Below, piece after piece: positions 1-8,203 of a DNA stretch of 16,288 bases. The position numbers and the translations under genes are program-made. The stretch's first letter is position 1; the number at the start of each line of letters is the position of its first letter. The notes below the pieces were generated by a model. The model ran no database searches and was not told the origin of the DNA. It was given only the letters and a program-made list of their open reading frames with translations. Origin of the DNA: Bacteroidales bacterium (GTDB lineage: Bacteria; Bacteroidota; Bacteroidia; Bacteroidales; UBA932); assembly GCA_004555145.1 (NCBI GenBank), contig SFJB01000054.1, forward strand, positions 1 to 16,288, given 5' to 3'.

Positions 1-297
1 AACGGAGGAGGTTCCGCCGGTGCCACAGCGCTCAGGGCAGCAATCCCGGGGCTGGACGTGTGCGGAAAGACCGGTACGGCGCAGAACCCTCACGGCAAGG
101 ACAATTCCGTGTTTATATGCTTCGCGCCGAAGGATGACCCGAAGATTGCGGTCGCCGCATACGTTGAGAATGCAGGCTTCGGTGCCACCTGGGCCCTGCC
201 TGTAGCTTCGCTTATGTTGGAGTACTACCTCAACGGAGAGATCTCCCAGGAGCGGAGAAGTATGGAAGAGAGGATGTTGACCACCAAGTTTTTCTAG
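1..297 (+). CDS. mrdA: Penicillin-binding protein 2 (peptidoglycan transpeptidase), C-terminal fragment
   Basis: Only the last 98 codons are present; the frame is open from the first base of the window and ends at TAG 295-297. The fragment carries the third active-site motif of penicillin-binding transpeptidases, KTGT, inside the context CGKTGTAQNPHGKDNSVF (codons from position 58). The following segment, FAPKDDPKIAVAAYVENAGFGATWALPVASLMLEYYL, is the usual end of a PBP2 transpeptidase domain. PBP2 is a periplasmic, membrane-anchored enzyme that cross-links new glycan strands during cell elongation and works as a pair with the polymerase RodA. RodA is encoded three bases downstream, which supports PBP2 rather than the division enzyme PBP3/FtsI. 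The N-terminal anchor and the SxxK and SxN motifs lie upstream of the window and cannot be checked. Confidence 0.9.
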   Translation, partial: NGGGSAGATALRAAIPGLDVCGKTGTAQNPHGKDNSVFICFAPKDDPKIAVAAYVENAGFGATWALPVASLMLEYYLNGEISQERRSMEERMLTTKFF

Positions 298-300
298 GCT

Positions 301-1608
301 ATGAACTACAGGACTACAGGAAGGACCCCGATGGACAGAGGCTTGAGACAGACCATAGACTGGAAACTGATACTCTGCTACATTTCCCTGGTGCTTATAG
401 GATGGATAAGCATTTATGCCTCCGTGCACTCCACCGAGCCGTCTTCCATCTTCGACCTGAGCTGCCGCAGCGGGAAGCAGTTCCTCTGGTTCGGCATTTC
501 CCTTACCGCCGGAGTATTGATACTGTTTGTGCTGAACCCGCGGTTCTGGGAAGCCGTGCCCCTGGTCCTGTACCTGCTGGTACTGTTCCTGCTGATTCTT
601 GTAATCTTTGTGAGCAAGGACGTAAAGGGCTCTCATTCCTGGTTCGAGCTTGGACCGGTAAAGTTCCAACCTGCTGAAATATCGAAGATTACGACCTCGC
701 TTATGCTGGCATTCGTGATGAGCAGGCAGGGTTTCAGGTTCAATACCGCAAAAGGTTTCCTCACCGTCGCCGCCATCATAGGACTGCCTATGCTGTCCAT
801 AGTCGCAGAAAGCGAGACGGGGTCAGCACTGGTATATGTGGGATACATTTTTGTGCTGTACCGGGAAGGGCTGTCCGGCTGGTGGTTCATATGCATAGGG
901 ATGGCCGTCATCCTGTTTATCCTCACCCTTACCACCCACTGGTGGTTATCCCTGATTTTCCTCTGCGTCTTTTTCCTTTTTCTTTGCCTTGCCCTGCTCA
1001 GGGGCAGGTCCAGCCGCAAGCTCAGACGCAGACGCATCACCCTGTTGGTGCTCTCCTTCTTTGCCGGAGCCGCAATGATCTTCGCCACCGACTTCCTTTT
1101 CAACAGCGTGCTCCAGGACCACCAGCGCAAGCGCATAGAAGTGCTGCTGGGCATGAAGGAGGATCCTTCCGGAGTAGGATACAATGTGCGCCAGTCCATG
1201 ATTGCCATAGGCTCCGGAGGCTTCTTGGGAAAAGGTTTCCTCAACGGCACGCAGACCACTTTCGGCTTCGTGCCGGAACAGAGCACCGATTTCATATTCT
1301 GCACCATAGGAGAGGAATGGGGCTTCGTGGGCTGTCTCGTGGTGATACTGCTATATATCTATATGATATACAGGCTGGTTGAAGACGCGGAAAGGAGCCG
1401 CTCCGCCTTTACCAGAATATACGGATATTGCGTGGCTTCCTGCCTCTTCATGCATCTGTTCATCAACATAGGAATGACCATAGGCCTGATGCCGGTAATC
1501 GGAATTCCTCTGCCTATGTTGAGCTACGGAGGCTCTTCCCTGCTCGCCTTCACCATACTCATCTTCATTTTCCTGGCACTCCACAGACAAGAAAGCAAAT
1601 ATTTCTGA
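301..1608 (+). CDS. rodA: RodA, SEDS-family peptidoglycan polymerase
   Basis: This is a 435-residue, very hydrophobic protein with about ten membrane segments, the SEDS (FtsW/RodA/SpoVE) fold. Family motifs are clear: GSHSWFELGPVKFQPAE near residues 110-126, PEQSTDFIF with the conserved Asp at residue 330, and PLPMLSYGGSS at residues 403-413. The protein polymerises lipid II into glycan strands in the elongasome, together with PBP2 encoded just upstream; the two genes are separated by three bases and must be co-transcribed. A strongly basic stretch (RGRSSRKLRRRR, about residues 235-246) between membrane segments should be a cytoplasmic loop. The start at 301 is the first ATG after the mrdA stop. 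An in-frame ATG at 331 would remove ten polar residues and is also possible, because neither has a convincing ribosome binding site. Confidence 0.93.
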   Translation: MNYRTTGRTPMDRGLRQTIDWKLILCYISLVLIGWISIYASVHSTEPSSIFDLSCRSGKQFLWFGISLTAGVLILFVLNPRFWEAVPLVLYLLVLFLLILVIFVSKDVKGSHSWFELGPVKFQPAEISKITTSLMLAFVMSRQGFRFNTAKGFLTVAAIIGLPMLSIVAESETGSALVYVGYIFVLYREGLSGWWFICIGMAVILFILTLTTHWWLSLIFLCVFFLFLCLALLRGRSSRKLRRRRITLLVLSFFAGAAMIFATDFLFNSVLQDHQRKRIEVLLGMKEDPSGVGYNVRQSMIAIGSGGFLGKGFLNGTQTTFGFVPEQSTDFIFCTIGEEWGFVGCLVVILLYIYMIYRLVEDAERSRSAFTRIYGYCVASCLFMHLFINIGMTIGLMPVIGIPLPMLSYGGSSLLAFTILIFIFLALHRQESKYF

Positions 1609-1686
1609 AATTAAACGATTAATATGCAGAGAATCTGAGATTTTTTTGCTCTCTTTGCATCTGGAATCTTTGACAACTTTACGACT

Positions 1687-2835
1687 ATGAAAGCGTTTAT
1701 CTTGATGGGCGCGCTCGTGCTGGGATTGACGGCGTGCCAAAAGGCGGAGCTATGGTCTCCGGAGAAAGAGGAAGAAGGTATGGAGATGACCATCGCAAAA
1801 GTGTTTTCCCAACTCCCCCTGGACCGCACACACCTTGACGAAGTGTTCGACGCGGTAAGCTCTTCCTCAGCAAACGGATATGACGAAGAGTACCGCTTCC
1901 TCGACCTGCTCGGGAACCCCGGGGCTGGTGTCGGCGACGGAGACGTGTTTATGCCGGCATCCAAAGCAGAGGAGTCAGTTTACGAAAAGCCCTTGAAAGA
2001 CCTTCTGGCTGAGTATTTCGAAGAGCACCCCCTAACCAAGGCCGGAGGGGCGGAGGAAAGTCTGGAACTGCTCAGGCAATCGGATTGCCAGATTTACTGG
2101 CCCTATTCCGAGGAATGGGACGGAAAGACTTTTCCCCTGGTCACCTTCAACCCGGGAACGGGCCTGGACTACAGTGAGGGCTATGAAATCCGCCCGGGAA
2201 GCGCCAGGCCGGAGCCCATACGGATCACTGAAGAGCTGGCAAAAGAGAGGCCGGTATGGGTCATCAACACCAATAACGACGCCGGATATACCCCTGCAAA
2301 GATATTTCTGGATGACGGATTGATCTCTCCGCTCCTTTCCCCGAAGGAATACGATGACGGGAATAAGAAGATTCTGCTCCTGCGCAACTTCACCATGCTG
2401 AGAAATTACGACAATTGGCTTGAGGGAGGATCCGAGTTCATCATCAAATGCGGCTCGGTAAACGGATTCAAGGCGAGCAAGGAGGAAGACCTGGCGAAAT
2501 ACAGCCCAAGCGTGACTGACTGCATGGTGGTGGTGAAGCGCAGGCAGCTGGGGCTTACCCTCCCCCTGGGCGTGGTGCTGCTCACGGACTTCACGGAGCA
2601 GATGGAGAACATAGCATTCCTTATTACCGAAGATGACGGAGGGACGGTGACCCAGTGGAAATGCGAAGCAATGGTGAAATACAACTCCAAGTCCTATGGT
2701 TTCAACCTGGATATTCCATACAGGTCAAAGGACGACATAGTGTGGAGAGGCCAGCTAAGCCGGGATTACCTCACTGGAGGAAGATATACGTATTCGCGCC
2801 TGGGAGACGTGGAAGTCACTTTTGAATTCAGATAG
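1687..2835 (+). CDS. Lipoprotein of unknown function
   Basis: This 382-residue protein was not recognised. It begins with a short lipoprotein signal: MK, a hydrophobic core to residue 14 and the lipobox LTAC with the lipidated Cys at residue 17. The next residues, QKAELWSPEKEEEG, are partly like the Q/K-plus-acidic lipoprotein export signal known from Capnocytophaga, so exposure on the cell surface is conceivable but not shown. The mature protein is acidic. Mid-protein it contains IYWPYSEEWDGKTFPLVTF (about residues 136-154) and VWVINTNNDAGYTPAKI; the C-terminal third looks beta-rich and ends in alternating polar and hydrophobic residues (RLGDVEVTFEFR). No catalytic motif is evident. The gene starts 78 bases after rodA, and may be a separate unit. 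Its last 8 bases overlap the end of the convergent U32 gene. Existence as a gene is supported by the long open frame and the signal peptide. Confidence 0.8.
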   Translation: MKAFILMGALVLGLTACQKAELWSPEKEEEGMEMTIAKVFSQLPLDRTHLDEVFDAVSSSSANGYDEEYRFLDLLGNPGAGVGDGDVFMPASKAEESVYEKPLKDLLAEYFEEHPLTKAGGAEESLELLRQSDCQIYWPYSEEWDGKTFPLVTFNPGTGLDYSEGYEIRPGSARPEPIRITEELAKERPVWVINTNNDAGYTPAKIFLDDGLISPLLSPKEYDDGNKKILLLRNFTMLRNYDNWLEGGSEFIIKCGSVNGFKASKEEDLAKYSPSVTDCMVVVKRRQLGLTLPLGVVLLTDFTEQMENIAFLITEDDGGTVTQWKCEAMVKYNSKSYGFNLDIPYRSKDDIVWRGQLSRDYLTGGRYTYSRLGDVEVTFEFR

Positions 2836-4609
2836 AGTCGGAACCCGTGACGCTCATTTCGCAGCGCGTACAATCGAAATGAAGGGCAAGGCGACGCCCG
2901 TTGTTGCGTAGGAAGAGTGGACCCGGGTCCTCGGCACCCTGATGGCGGGAGCACAATCCAAGTTCGTAACGGATGCAGTATCTGGTGAGCATCAGAGGCT
3001 CGCGTGTGGCCGTTTCAGCAGCATAGGGTGCGACTTGAGGCACGGCATCCGCTATCTTCCTGCCCTGCGCGAGCGGGATGCGCCCGCAAGGGATGGAGTC
3101 CAGATCTGAAGCAAGGAGACGGCGTATGCTGTTGATTGTGGAAGCGCTGAGCAGGGGGAGACGATTTCCCCTGGTCTGCACGTCAAGCTCTTCAAGGCGG
3201 AAAACATAGTCCCCGCTTCGCTTGGAAAGCTGTTCGCGAAGCATTGCTGCAGCCCTTTCTCCGTCGCTCGCACAGTCCACATCGGCATTGAAAGTGCTCG
3301 TAAACTCGCGCCCGTCCTCGCTTCGCACGCTGGCCTCAAGCACAAATTCCGAATGTATTTTCAGGAAGACGGATACCCGCAGTTCCCGGCGCGGAGCCTT
3401 GGACTCCATAAGTTTCTCGAAATCTACGCTGATGTTGCGGAACAGGGTCATACCGGGACGGAGTTCAGTGGCGTCACGGGTAAAGATTCTGTTCCCGTCA
3501 CAGCGGTCTCCGCGGAATCCTACCACTTTCCCATTGCGGGCAGTGAAGGCAAAGCCGTCGCCATTGCTCAGGCGAGTGATCCCATCCCCACGTCGCCTGA
3601 GGCGGACGGAGACTTCAGTTTCACGTCCAAGGCGGCGCACATCCAGCACGGTGCCGATCTCTTCGCCCATAGACTTGGGCGCATCCATAGATGACCATTT
3701 TCCGCGCTTTCCGTCCAGGAAGAGCTCGGTATATCCGCGATTGAAGGTGCGCACGAGGTCAGGCTCGAAAGATGACTTCACGACGCCGAAGGACGAGCGG
3801 CTGAAACGCTCGGGATACTTGGCCACCAGGTCATTGAGAGCCTTGTCGTAAGCGCGCACGACGTTACGCACATATGAGATGTTTTTCAGCCGCCCTTCTA
3901 TCTTGAAGGAACTCACTCCCGCAAGGGCAAGATCTTCCAGACGGGAGAGCAGATTGTAGTCCTTAAGGGAGAGCAGGGCTTTGTTGCGCAAAAGTACGCG
4001 ACCGGAAGCATCTTCAAGGTCATAGAGGGAACGGCAGGCCTGGATGCACTCTCCCCTGTCAGCGCTGCGTCCGTCAAGCCAGGCGGACAGGCGGCACTCG
4101 CCGCTGTAGCATACACAGAGGGCTCCGTGCACAAAGAATTCCAACTCGCAATCCACTGAGCGTGATATCTCCCGGACGCGGGACAGGGGAAGTTCCCTCT
4201 CCAGCACTATCCTTGCGCTGCCAAGGTCCCGGAAGTGCTTCGCGCGCTCCACATCCCGGATAGCGCATTGGGTGGATGCGTGCAGGGGTATCCTTATATC
4301 CTCAAATCCGAATATGCGCTCATCCCTGACTATGAATGCATCCGCGCCCGCTTCCTGGCTGCGGAGCATCTGCCTGTGGAGCTCATCCAGCTCATCGTCG
4401 CCAATCTGGATATTGTAGGTCACAAAGACACGGGCGCCGAACTTGTGGGCATAATTGCAGAGTTCCGCAATTTCTTCGAAACTGTTGCCCGCAGCTTTGC
4501 GTGCCCCGAAATCCGGACCGGCAATATATACGGCATCGGCACCGCAGTCAATAGCCGCGATGCCGATTTCCAAATTTCTTGCGGGCGCCAGAAGCTCCAG
4601 AAAGTCCAT
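2828..4609 (-). CDS. Peptidase U32 family protein, RlhA-like (probable 23S rRNA cytidine hydroxylation factor)
   Basis: The 593-residue product starts MDFLELLAPARNLE, the standard U32 N-terminus. That ATG lies one base after the stop of the TPR gene and is preferred over an ATG 54 bases upstream inside that gene. The U32 signature is at residues 160-193 (FVHGALCVCYSGECRLS, then GECIQACR), with Cys165, Cys172, Cys188 and Cys192 as likely iron-sulfur ligands. The following SLKDYNLLS and GVSSFKIEGRLKNISYVRNVVRAYD resemble the RlhA branch, which has Asn where the TrhP branch has a further Cys. The length, with a long C-terminal extension ending in RYCIRYELGLC and FDCTRCEMSV, also fits RlhA-type proteins rather than the about 450-residue TrhP. 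Family knowledge says that RlhA hydroxylates C2501 of E. coli 23S rRNA; the old label 'collagenase-like peptidase' is probably wrong for this branch. Assignment to RlhA is inference from motifs. Confidence 0.85.
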   Translation of the reverse strand: MDFLELLAPARNLEIGIAAIDCGADAVYIAGPDFGARKAAGNSFEEIAELCNYAHKFGARVFVTYNIQIGDDELDELHRQMLRSQEAGADAFIVRDERIFGFEDIRIPLHASTQCAIRDVERAKHFRDLGSARIVLERELPLSRVREISRSVDCELEFFVHGALCVCYSGECRLSAWLDGRSADRGECIQACRSLYDLEDASGRVLLRNKALLSLKDYNLLSRLEDLALAGVSSFKIEGRLKNISYVRNVVRAYDKALNDLVAKYPERFSRSSFGVVKSSFEPDLVRTFNRGYTELFLDGKRGKWSSMDAPKSMGEEIGTVLDVRRLGRETEVSVRLRRRGDGITRLSNGDGFAFTARNGKVVGFRGDRCDGNRIFTRDATELRPGMTLFRNISVDFEKLMESKAPRRELRVSVFLKIHSEFVLEASVRSEDGREFTSTFNADVDCASDGERAAAMLREQLSKRSGDYVFRLEELDVQTRGNRLPLLSASTINSIRRLLASDLDSIPCGRIPLAQGRKIADAVPQVAPYAAETATREPLMLTRYCIRYELGLCSRHQGAEDPGPLFLRNNGRRLALHFDCTRCEMSVTGSDSI

Positions 4610-4610
4610 A

Positions 4611-5510
4611 TTACTTGAGGGCGTCGATGAGCTTCTTGGCCTGAGCACCGAGGGCAGGGTCATTCACTGCCATCTGGAAGTACTCTACTGCCTTGGCATT
4701 GTTCTTTGCCTTCTGATAGAGAGCGCCGACGGTAAATGCGATCTGGGCAGCATTCTTTGCCTTAGGAGAAAGTTCGAGGTACTTCTCGAAATAGCTGATG
4801 GCGTCAGCATCCTTGCCGAGCTGCTGGGAAGCCTGTCCGGCAATCTGGTAAGCCTGAGCGTTCTCGCCGTACTGGTTTACGTTGACAGCTGCTGCAACTG
4901 CACCGGCGAAGTCCTTTGCCTTGAGGGCGGATGCGGCTTCCTTGAGGCAGATGTTGGAGAGCTGCTTGAAGGCTGAAGTCTGCTGACCGTTCTCTGCAGC
5001 AAGGGTAAGGGCCTCCTTTGCACCTGCTATATCGCCTGCGCCATTGAGGGCAAGGCCGAGACGAAGTGCGGCAAGTCCGTTGGCAGGATCGAAGTCAAGA
5101 ACCTCCTTGTATGCGCTTGCAGCTCCGGCATAATCCTTTGCATTGAGCAGAGAACCTGCGTTCTGCATAATAATCTTAGGGAGCAGATTCTTTGCCTCGG
5201 TGAGCACATCCTCATTTGCTCTCTCGATAGCAGCAGGGTAGTTGGATGAGTTCACAAGACCCTTTGCAATTGAAAGATTCAGATCCGGAATCACGTTCTT
5301 GCAGTTCTGGGCAATCTCTTCTCCGTCAGCTCCGAGAGCGGTAGCAAGGGAGAGAGCCTGCTCGAAGGACTTCAAAGCGCCTTCCTTGTCACCGGCGGTG
5401 ATGGCGGCTGCTCCGGAGTTGTAAATTTCAGTAATCTCAGCCAGGTCCTGGGCATTCACGATTCCAAGCGCAAGGGCGAAGGAAGCGATTGTTGCAAAAA
5501 TCTTCTTCAT
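4611..5510 (-). CDS. Secreted tetratricopeptide-repeat protein
   Basis: This 299-residue protein has a typical Sec signal peptide (MKK, hydrophobic core, cleavage probably after VNA at residue 20, leaving Gln21 first). The rest is alanine-rich and helical with TPR-type units, clearest around residues 25-58, 117-150, 150-175, 218-250 and 255-287 (for example AISYFEKYLELSP and AVEYFQMAVNDP). TPR domains hold protein partners, so a periplasmic scaffolding or assembly role is plausible, but the partner is unknown. Codon choice looks more biased than in the neighbours, which suggests good expression. The gene is first in a two-gene unit with the U32 gene, one base apart. A candidate -7 element (TAAATTTG) lies about 60 bases upstream. 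No enzyme motif is present. Confidence 0.87.
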   Translation of the reverse strand: MKKIFATIASFALALGIVNAQDLAEITEIYNSGAAAITAGDKEGALKSFEQALSLATALGADGEEIAQNCKNVIPDLNLSIAKGLVNSSNYPAAIERANEDVLTEAKNLLPKIIMQNAGSLLNAKDYAGAASAYKEVLDFDPANGLAALRLGLALNGAGDIAGAKEALTLAAENGQQTSAFKQLSNICLKEAASALKAKDFAGAVAAAVNVNQYGENAQAYQIAGQASQQLGKDADAISYFEKYLELSPKAKNAAQIAFTVGALYQKAKNNAKAVEYFQMAVNDPALGAQAKKLIDALK

Positions 5511-5571
5511 AATACTATATTTTATACATTTTTGTCTTTTCCTCTCGGATCCATAACAGAACCGCGAAATG

Positions 5572-5579
5572 CAAATTTA
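5572..5579 (-). promoter_or_regulatory. Candidate -7 element for the TPR / U32 unit
   Basis: Read on the minus strand the bases are TAAATTTG, a full match to the Bacteroidota -7 consensus TAnnTTTG. It would place transcription start roughly 55 bases before the ATG at 5510. A -33 TTTG at the expected 19-21 base spacing is not seen, so this is a half-match only. Confidence 0.4.
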
Positions 5580-5591
5580 ACAAAAAATGTT

Positions 5592-5599
5592 TACATTTG
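5592..5599 (+). promoter_or_regulatory. Candidate -7 element for the M16 / DUF3109 / xth unit
   Basis: TACATTTG matches TAnnTTTG and sits about 20 bases before the ATG at 5619, giving a short leader. No TTTG occurs 19-21 bases upstream. It lies back to back with the opposite-strand candidate at 5572-5579, 12 bases apart, so the two divergent units could share a regulator. Confidence 0.35.
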
Positions 5600-5618
5600 T
5601 ATTCGAGGACTGTTAATT

Positions 5619-8201
5619 ATGCAAAAGTTATCGAAGCATATATTGTGCCTGATTTTTCTGCTCCTCCCGATTATGATGCGTTCTCAGGCGCTTCCGTCCC
5701 TTGGAGTGGCAAAAGAAATCACGAAAGGCACCCTCCCTAACGGGATTGATTATTACCTTGTTTCCAATTCCCTGGACAAGGGTTTTGCCGATTATGCCCT
5801 TGTCAGGATGGAAGCTTCAGGGGGCGTTTCCGAGCGCGAAAGCCTGGAAGGGCTGGAGCATTTCGGGGACAGGAAGCCCTGGCGTTTCCTCTCCGAGAAC
5901 GGTGTCGGATACGGCTTGTCCGGATACTACGCTGAGTACGGAGATGCAGGAGTGTTCAATTTTTCCAATGTGCCTGTCTACAACCAGAGCGTGGCGGATT
6001 CCACCCTGCTGATGATTGTGGATATGATTGCTCTTTCCCGCAGTCCGCAGGCAGTGGTCATCAGCGGTGACATAGAACCGGCGAAGCTGAAGGAACGCCT
6101 GCAGCTGATGTCGATGATGGTGCCTCAGCTCAGAAAGAAGGATTTCGGATCCGCGAGGGAATGGAACGCGAGGGACAGCGCCAGCGTACTCATCAGCAGC
6201 AATTCCAGCAAAGACGTTGCCGCCGTAAGCGCCATCTACCGCAGCGCAAGGCTCGGAAGGGACGTGCTGGATTCACCTCAGCCCATAATCACAAGCTCGT
6301 ACGCATATATGCTGGGGAACATTGTTTCAGGCCGCGTGGAACGCAATTTCCGCAGCCGCGGACTGCCTCTTGGGGACATACGTTTCCGCTACTATGACAG
6401 CGCCTCCGGGCCATACGATGAGCGCTATTCCTTCACCCTGTTCACGTCGACCAGCGCGCTGAATGAAGCCACGTCGGTGCTGGCCGCCATTCTCGGCGAT
6501 CTTGACCGCAACGGCGCACTGATGGAGGAGTTCATCGATGCCAAGGAGCAACTGGTGAGCGAGGCCACCCGGGCCGCGGGCGGTCGTCAGCTCAGCAACA
6601 GTGAATACGTGCACAAGTGCATTTCCTCCTTCCTTTACGGCTCAAACCTGGCATCTGAGGATGTACTGAACTCCCTGCTCGCCGGCAGGAGCCTCACTGC
6701 CGAAAAGGAGCTCCCGCTGTTCAACGCCTTCGTGTCTGCGCTTCTTGACAGGGAACGCAACCTCACCCTGCGCTTCGACCTCCCGTACTCCGGAACCGAC
6801 GGCAGGAGTCTGCGCTACACCTTCTCCGAAGCCTGGAACGCCCAGGAGCTCACTGACAACAGCTACAAGACTACATTCAACGACACCTTGAGCCTCTATG
6901 CACCGAAGAGCAAGGTGAAGCTCAAGTCGGAAATCACGGAACCTATTTCCAACGGAAAACTCTGGACCTTCTCCAACGGAGTGAAGGTGCTCTATAAAAA
7001 AACCGACGCCAAGGGAGAATTCCATTATTCCCTTATGCTGCGCGGAGGCGTATCCGCAGTGCCCGGCATCGGGGAAGGTGAAAGTGCCTTCGTGGGAGAT
7101 ATGCTGGGTTTGGACAATATCGCCGGACTCAGCCCTTACGACTTCAAGGCAATGCTCGCTGCCAACGGCATCACCATGAGGGGAGAAGCCGGAATTTCGG
7201 ATATGCGCATCAGCGGCATAGCTCCCAAATCCAAACTTCAGCTCTTGCTGCGCTCCCTTCTCTCCATTTCGGAAAAACGCAGCCCCAACGCTGAGGCTTT
7301 CGAGTACTACAAAAAATGCGAGGCTGTGCGCACAGGAATGGAAGCCTTCTCGCCACGCGACGTCAACTCACTGATGGACAGTATAATGCGCCCGGAATAC
7401 TTCTACACCGGGCGAAAGTATATGGAGAAACTCCACGATGACCTTCCGGAGCGGGCAGAGCAATATTTCGAGGGCCAGTTCTCCAAGGTCAACGACGGCC
7501 TGCTGGTGCTGATGGGCGACTTGGACGAGGAAGGGCTCAAGAGGGAACTATGCAAAGCCCTCGGCAGTTTCCGCACCATGAAGCAGTTTGCGAAAAGACC
7601 GGCAGTAAAGTGCCGTCTCGCCTCAGGTTCAGTAACCTATACCATGGAGTCGAGCCCCGGCCTGGTAGGAGGCGGAGAAATAGGAGTGAACGTGGCTATG
7701 GCAGCTCCGGTTCCGTTCAACATGGAGAACTACGTGGCCTGGCAGCTCGCAGTTCGATGCATACGCAATTCCCTTGTGAAGGTTCTTGCCCCGCAAGGCG
7801 CGTATTTTGACATTCAGGAGAAGCTGGAGGTATATCCCGTGGAAAGGCTTTCCCTCTTCATAAACTGTCACCCTTGCATGGAAGCGGGTCTCCCGGCAGG
7901 AATGAGTGCGGCAGACCCGGTAAAACTGCTCAACACCATAAGGAAAGTCACCATGGACCTTTCCGGGCTAGAAGTATCAGAGAGCGAGCTCAAGGCATTC
8001 AAAGAAGAACTGCTTAATGCCTTTGACAAGGACATGAAACAGCCGGAAACCGTAATCGATGCGGTTATGGTAAGGTACAGCGATGGCAAGGACCTGGTGA
8101 GCGGCTACAGGAACGCAGTAAAGTCAGTCAACGCCGGGAAGGTCAAGGAGATACTCAGACAGCTGGGCGAAGGCGCAAGCGTGGAATACGTAATAATCTA
8201 G
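5619..8201 (+). CDS. M16 (insulinase/pitrilysin) family protein lacking the zinc-binding motif; probable pseudo-peptidase
   Basis: The chosen start gives 860 residues with a signal peptide (MQKLSKHILC, hydrophobic core, cleavage near RSQA at residues 21-24); a longer reading from 5532 adds 29 residues without signal character and runs through the promoter region. The M16 fold is recognisable from TLPNGIDYYLV, the GLEHF stretch, VFNFSNVP and VVISGDIEP in the first half, and the second module starts near LWTFSNGVKVLYKK and LMLRGGVSAVPGIGEG. The catalytic HxxEH motif should be at residues 81-85 but reads HFGDR: Glu is replaced by Asp and the second His by Arg. The segment carrying the third ligand, normally between VPVYN...LLMIVDMIAL and VVISGD, appears shortened. 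It should therefore not bind zinc as active M16 enzymes do. It may be periplasmic and serve as a partner or scaffold. It is followed after two bases by the DUF3109 gene. Confidence 0.85.
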   Translation: MQKLSKHILCLIFLLLPIMMRSQALPSLGVAKEITKGTLPNGIDYYLVSNSLDKGFADYALVRMEASGGVSERESLEGLEHFGDRKPWRFLSENGVGYGLSGYYAEYGDAGVFNFSNVPVYNQSVADSTLLMIVDMIALSRSPQAVVISGDIEPAKLKERLQLMSMMVPQLRKKDFGSAREWNARDSASVLISSNSSKDVAAVSAIYRSARLGRDVLDSPQPIITSSYAYMLGNIVSGRVERNFRSRGLPLGDIRFRYYDSASGPYDERYSFTLFTSTSALNEATSVLAAILGDLDRNGALMEEFIDAKEQLVSEATRAAGGRQLSNSEYVHKCISSFLYGSNLASEDVLNSLLAGRSLTAEKELPLFNAFVSALLDRERNLTLRFDLPYSGTDGRSLRYTFSEAWNAQELTDNSYKTTFNDTLSLYAPKSKVKLKSEITEPISNGKLWTFSNGVKVLYKKTDAKGEFHYSLMLRGGVSAVPGIGEGESAFVGDMLGLDNIAGLSPYDFKAMLAANGITMRGEAGISDMRISGIAPKSKLQLLLRSLLSISEKRSPNAEAFEYYKKCEAVRTGMEAFSPRDVNSLMDSIMRPEYFYTGRKYMEKLHDDLPERAEQYFEGQFSKVNDGLLVLMGDLDEEGLKRELCKALGSFRTMKQFAKRPAVKCRLASGSVTYTMESSPGLVGGGEIGVNVAMAAPVPFNMENYVAWQLAVRCIRNSLVKVLAPQGAYFDIQEKLEVYPVERLSLFINCHPCMEAGLPAGMSAADPVKLLNTIRKVTMDLSGLEVSESELKAFKEELLNAFDKDMKQPETVIDAVMVRYSDGKDLVSGYRNAVKSVNAGKVKEILRQLGEGASVEYVII

Positions 8202-8203
8202 TA

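Noticed and set aside
633..1307. 224-codon open frame antisense to rodA
   Set aside because: It is a shadow of the GC-biased codon usage of rodA; the sense frame has clear RodA motifs.
1624..1660. Inverted repeat ATGCAGAGA ... TCTCTTTGCAT after rodA, with a T run between the arms
   Set aside because: The arms pair only with a two-base bulge, the loop is long (17 bases) and the T run is in the loop and not after the stem, so it is not a convincing terminator.
5532..5618. 29-residue N-terminal extension of the M16 protein
   Set aside because: It crosses the divergent promoter region and hides a good signal peptide; the ATG at 5619 directly gives a standard Sec signal.
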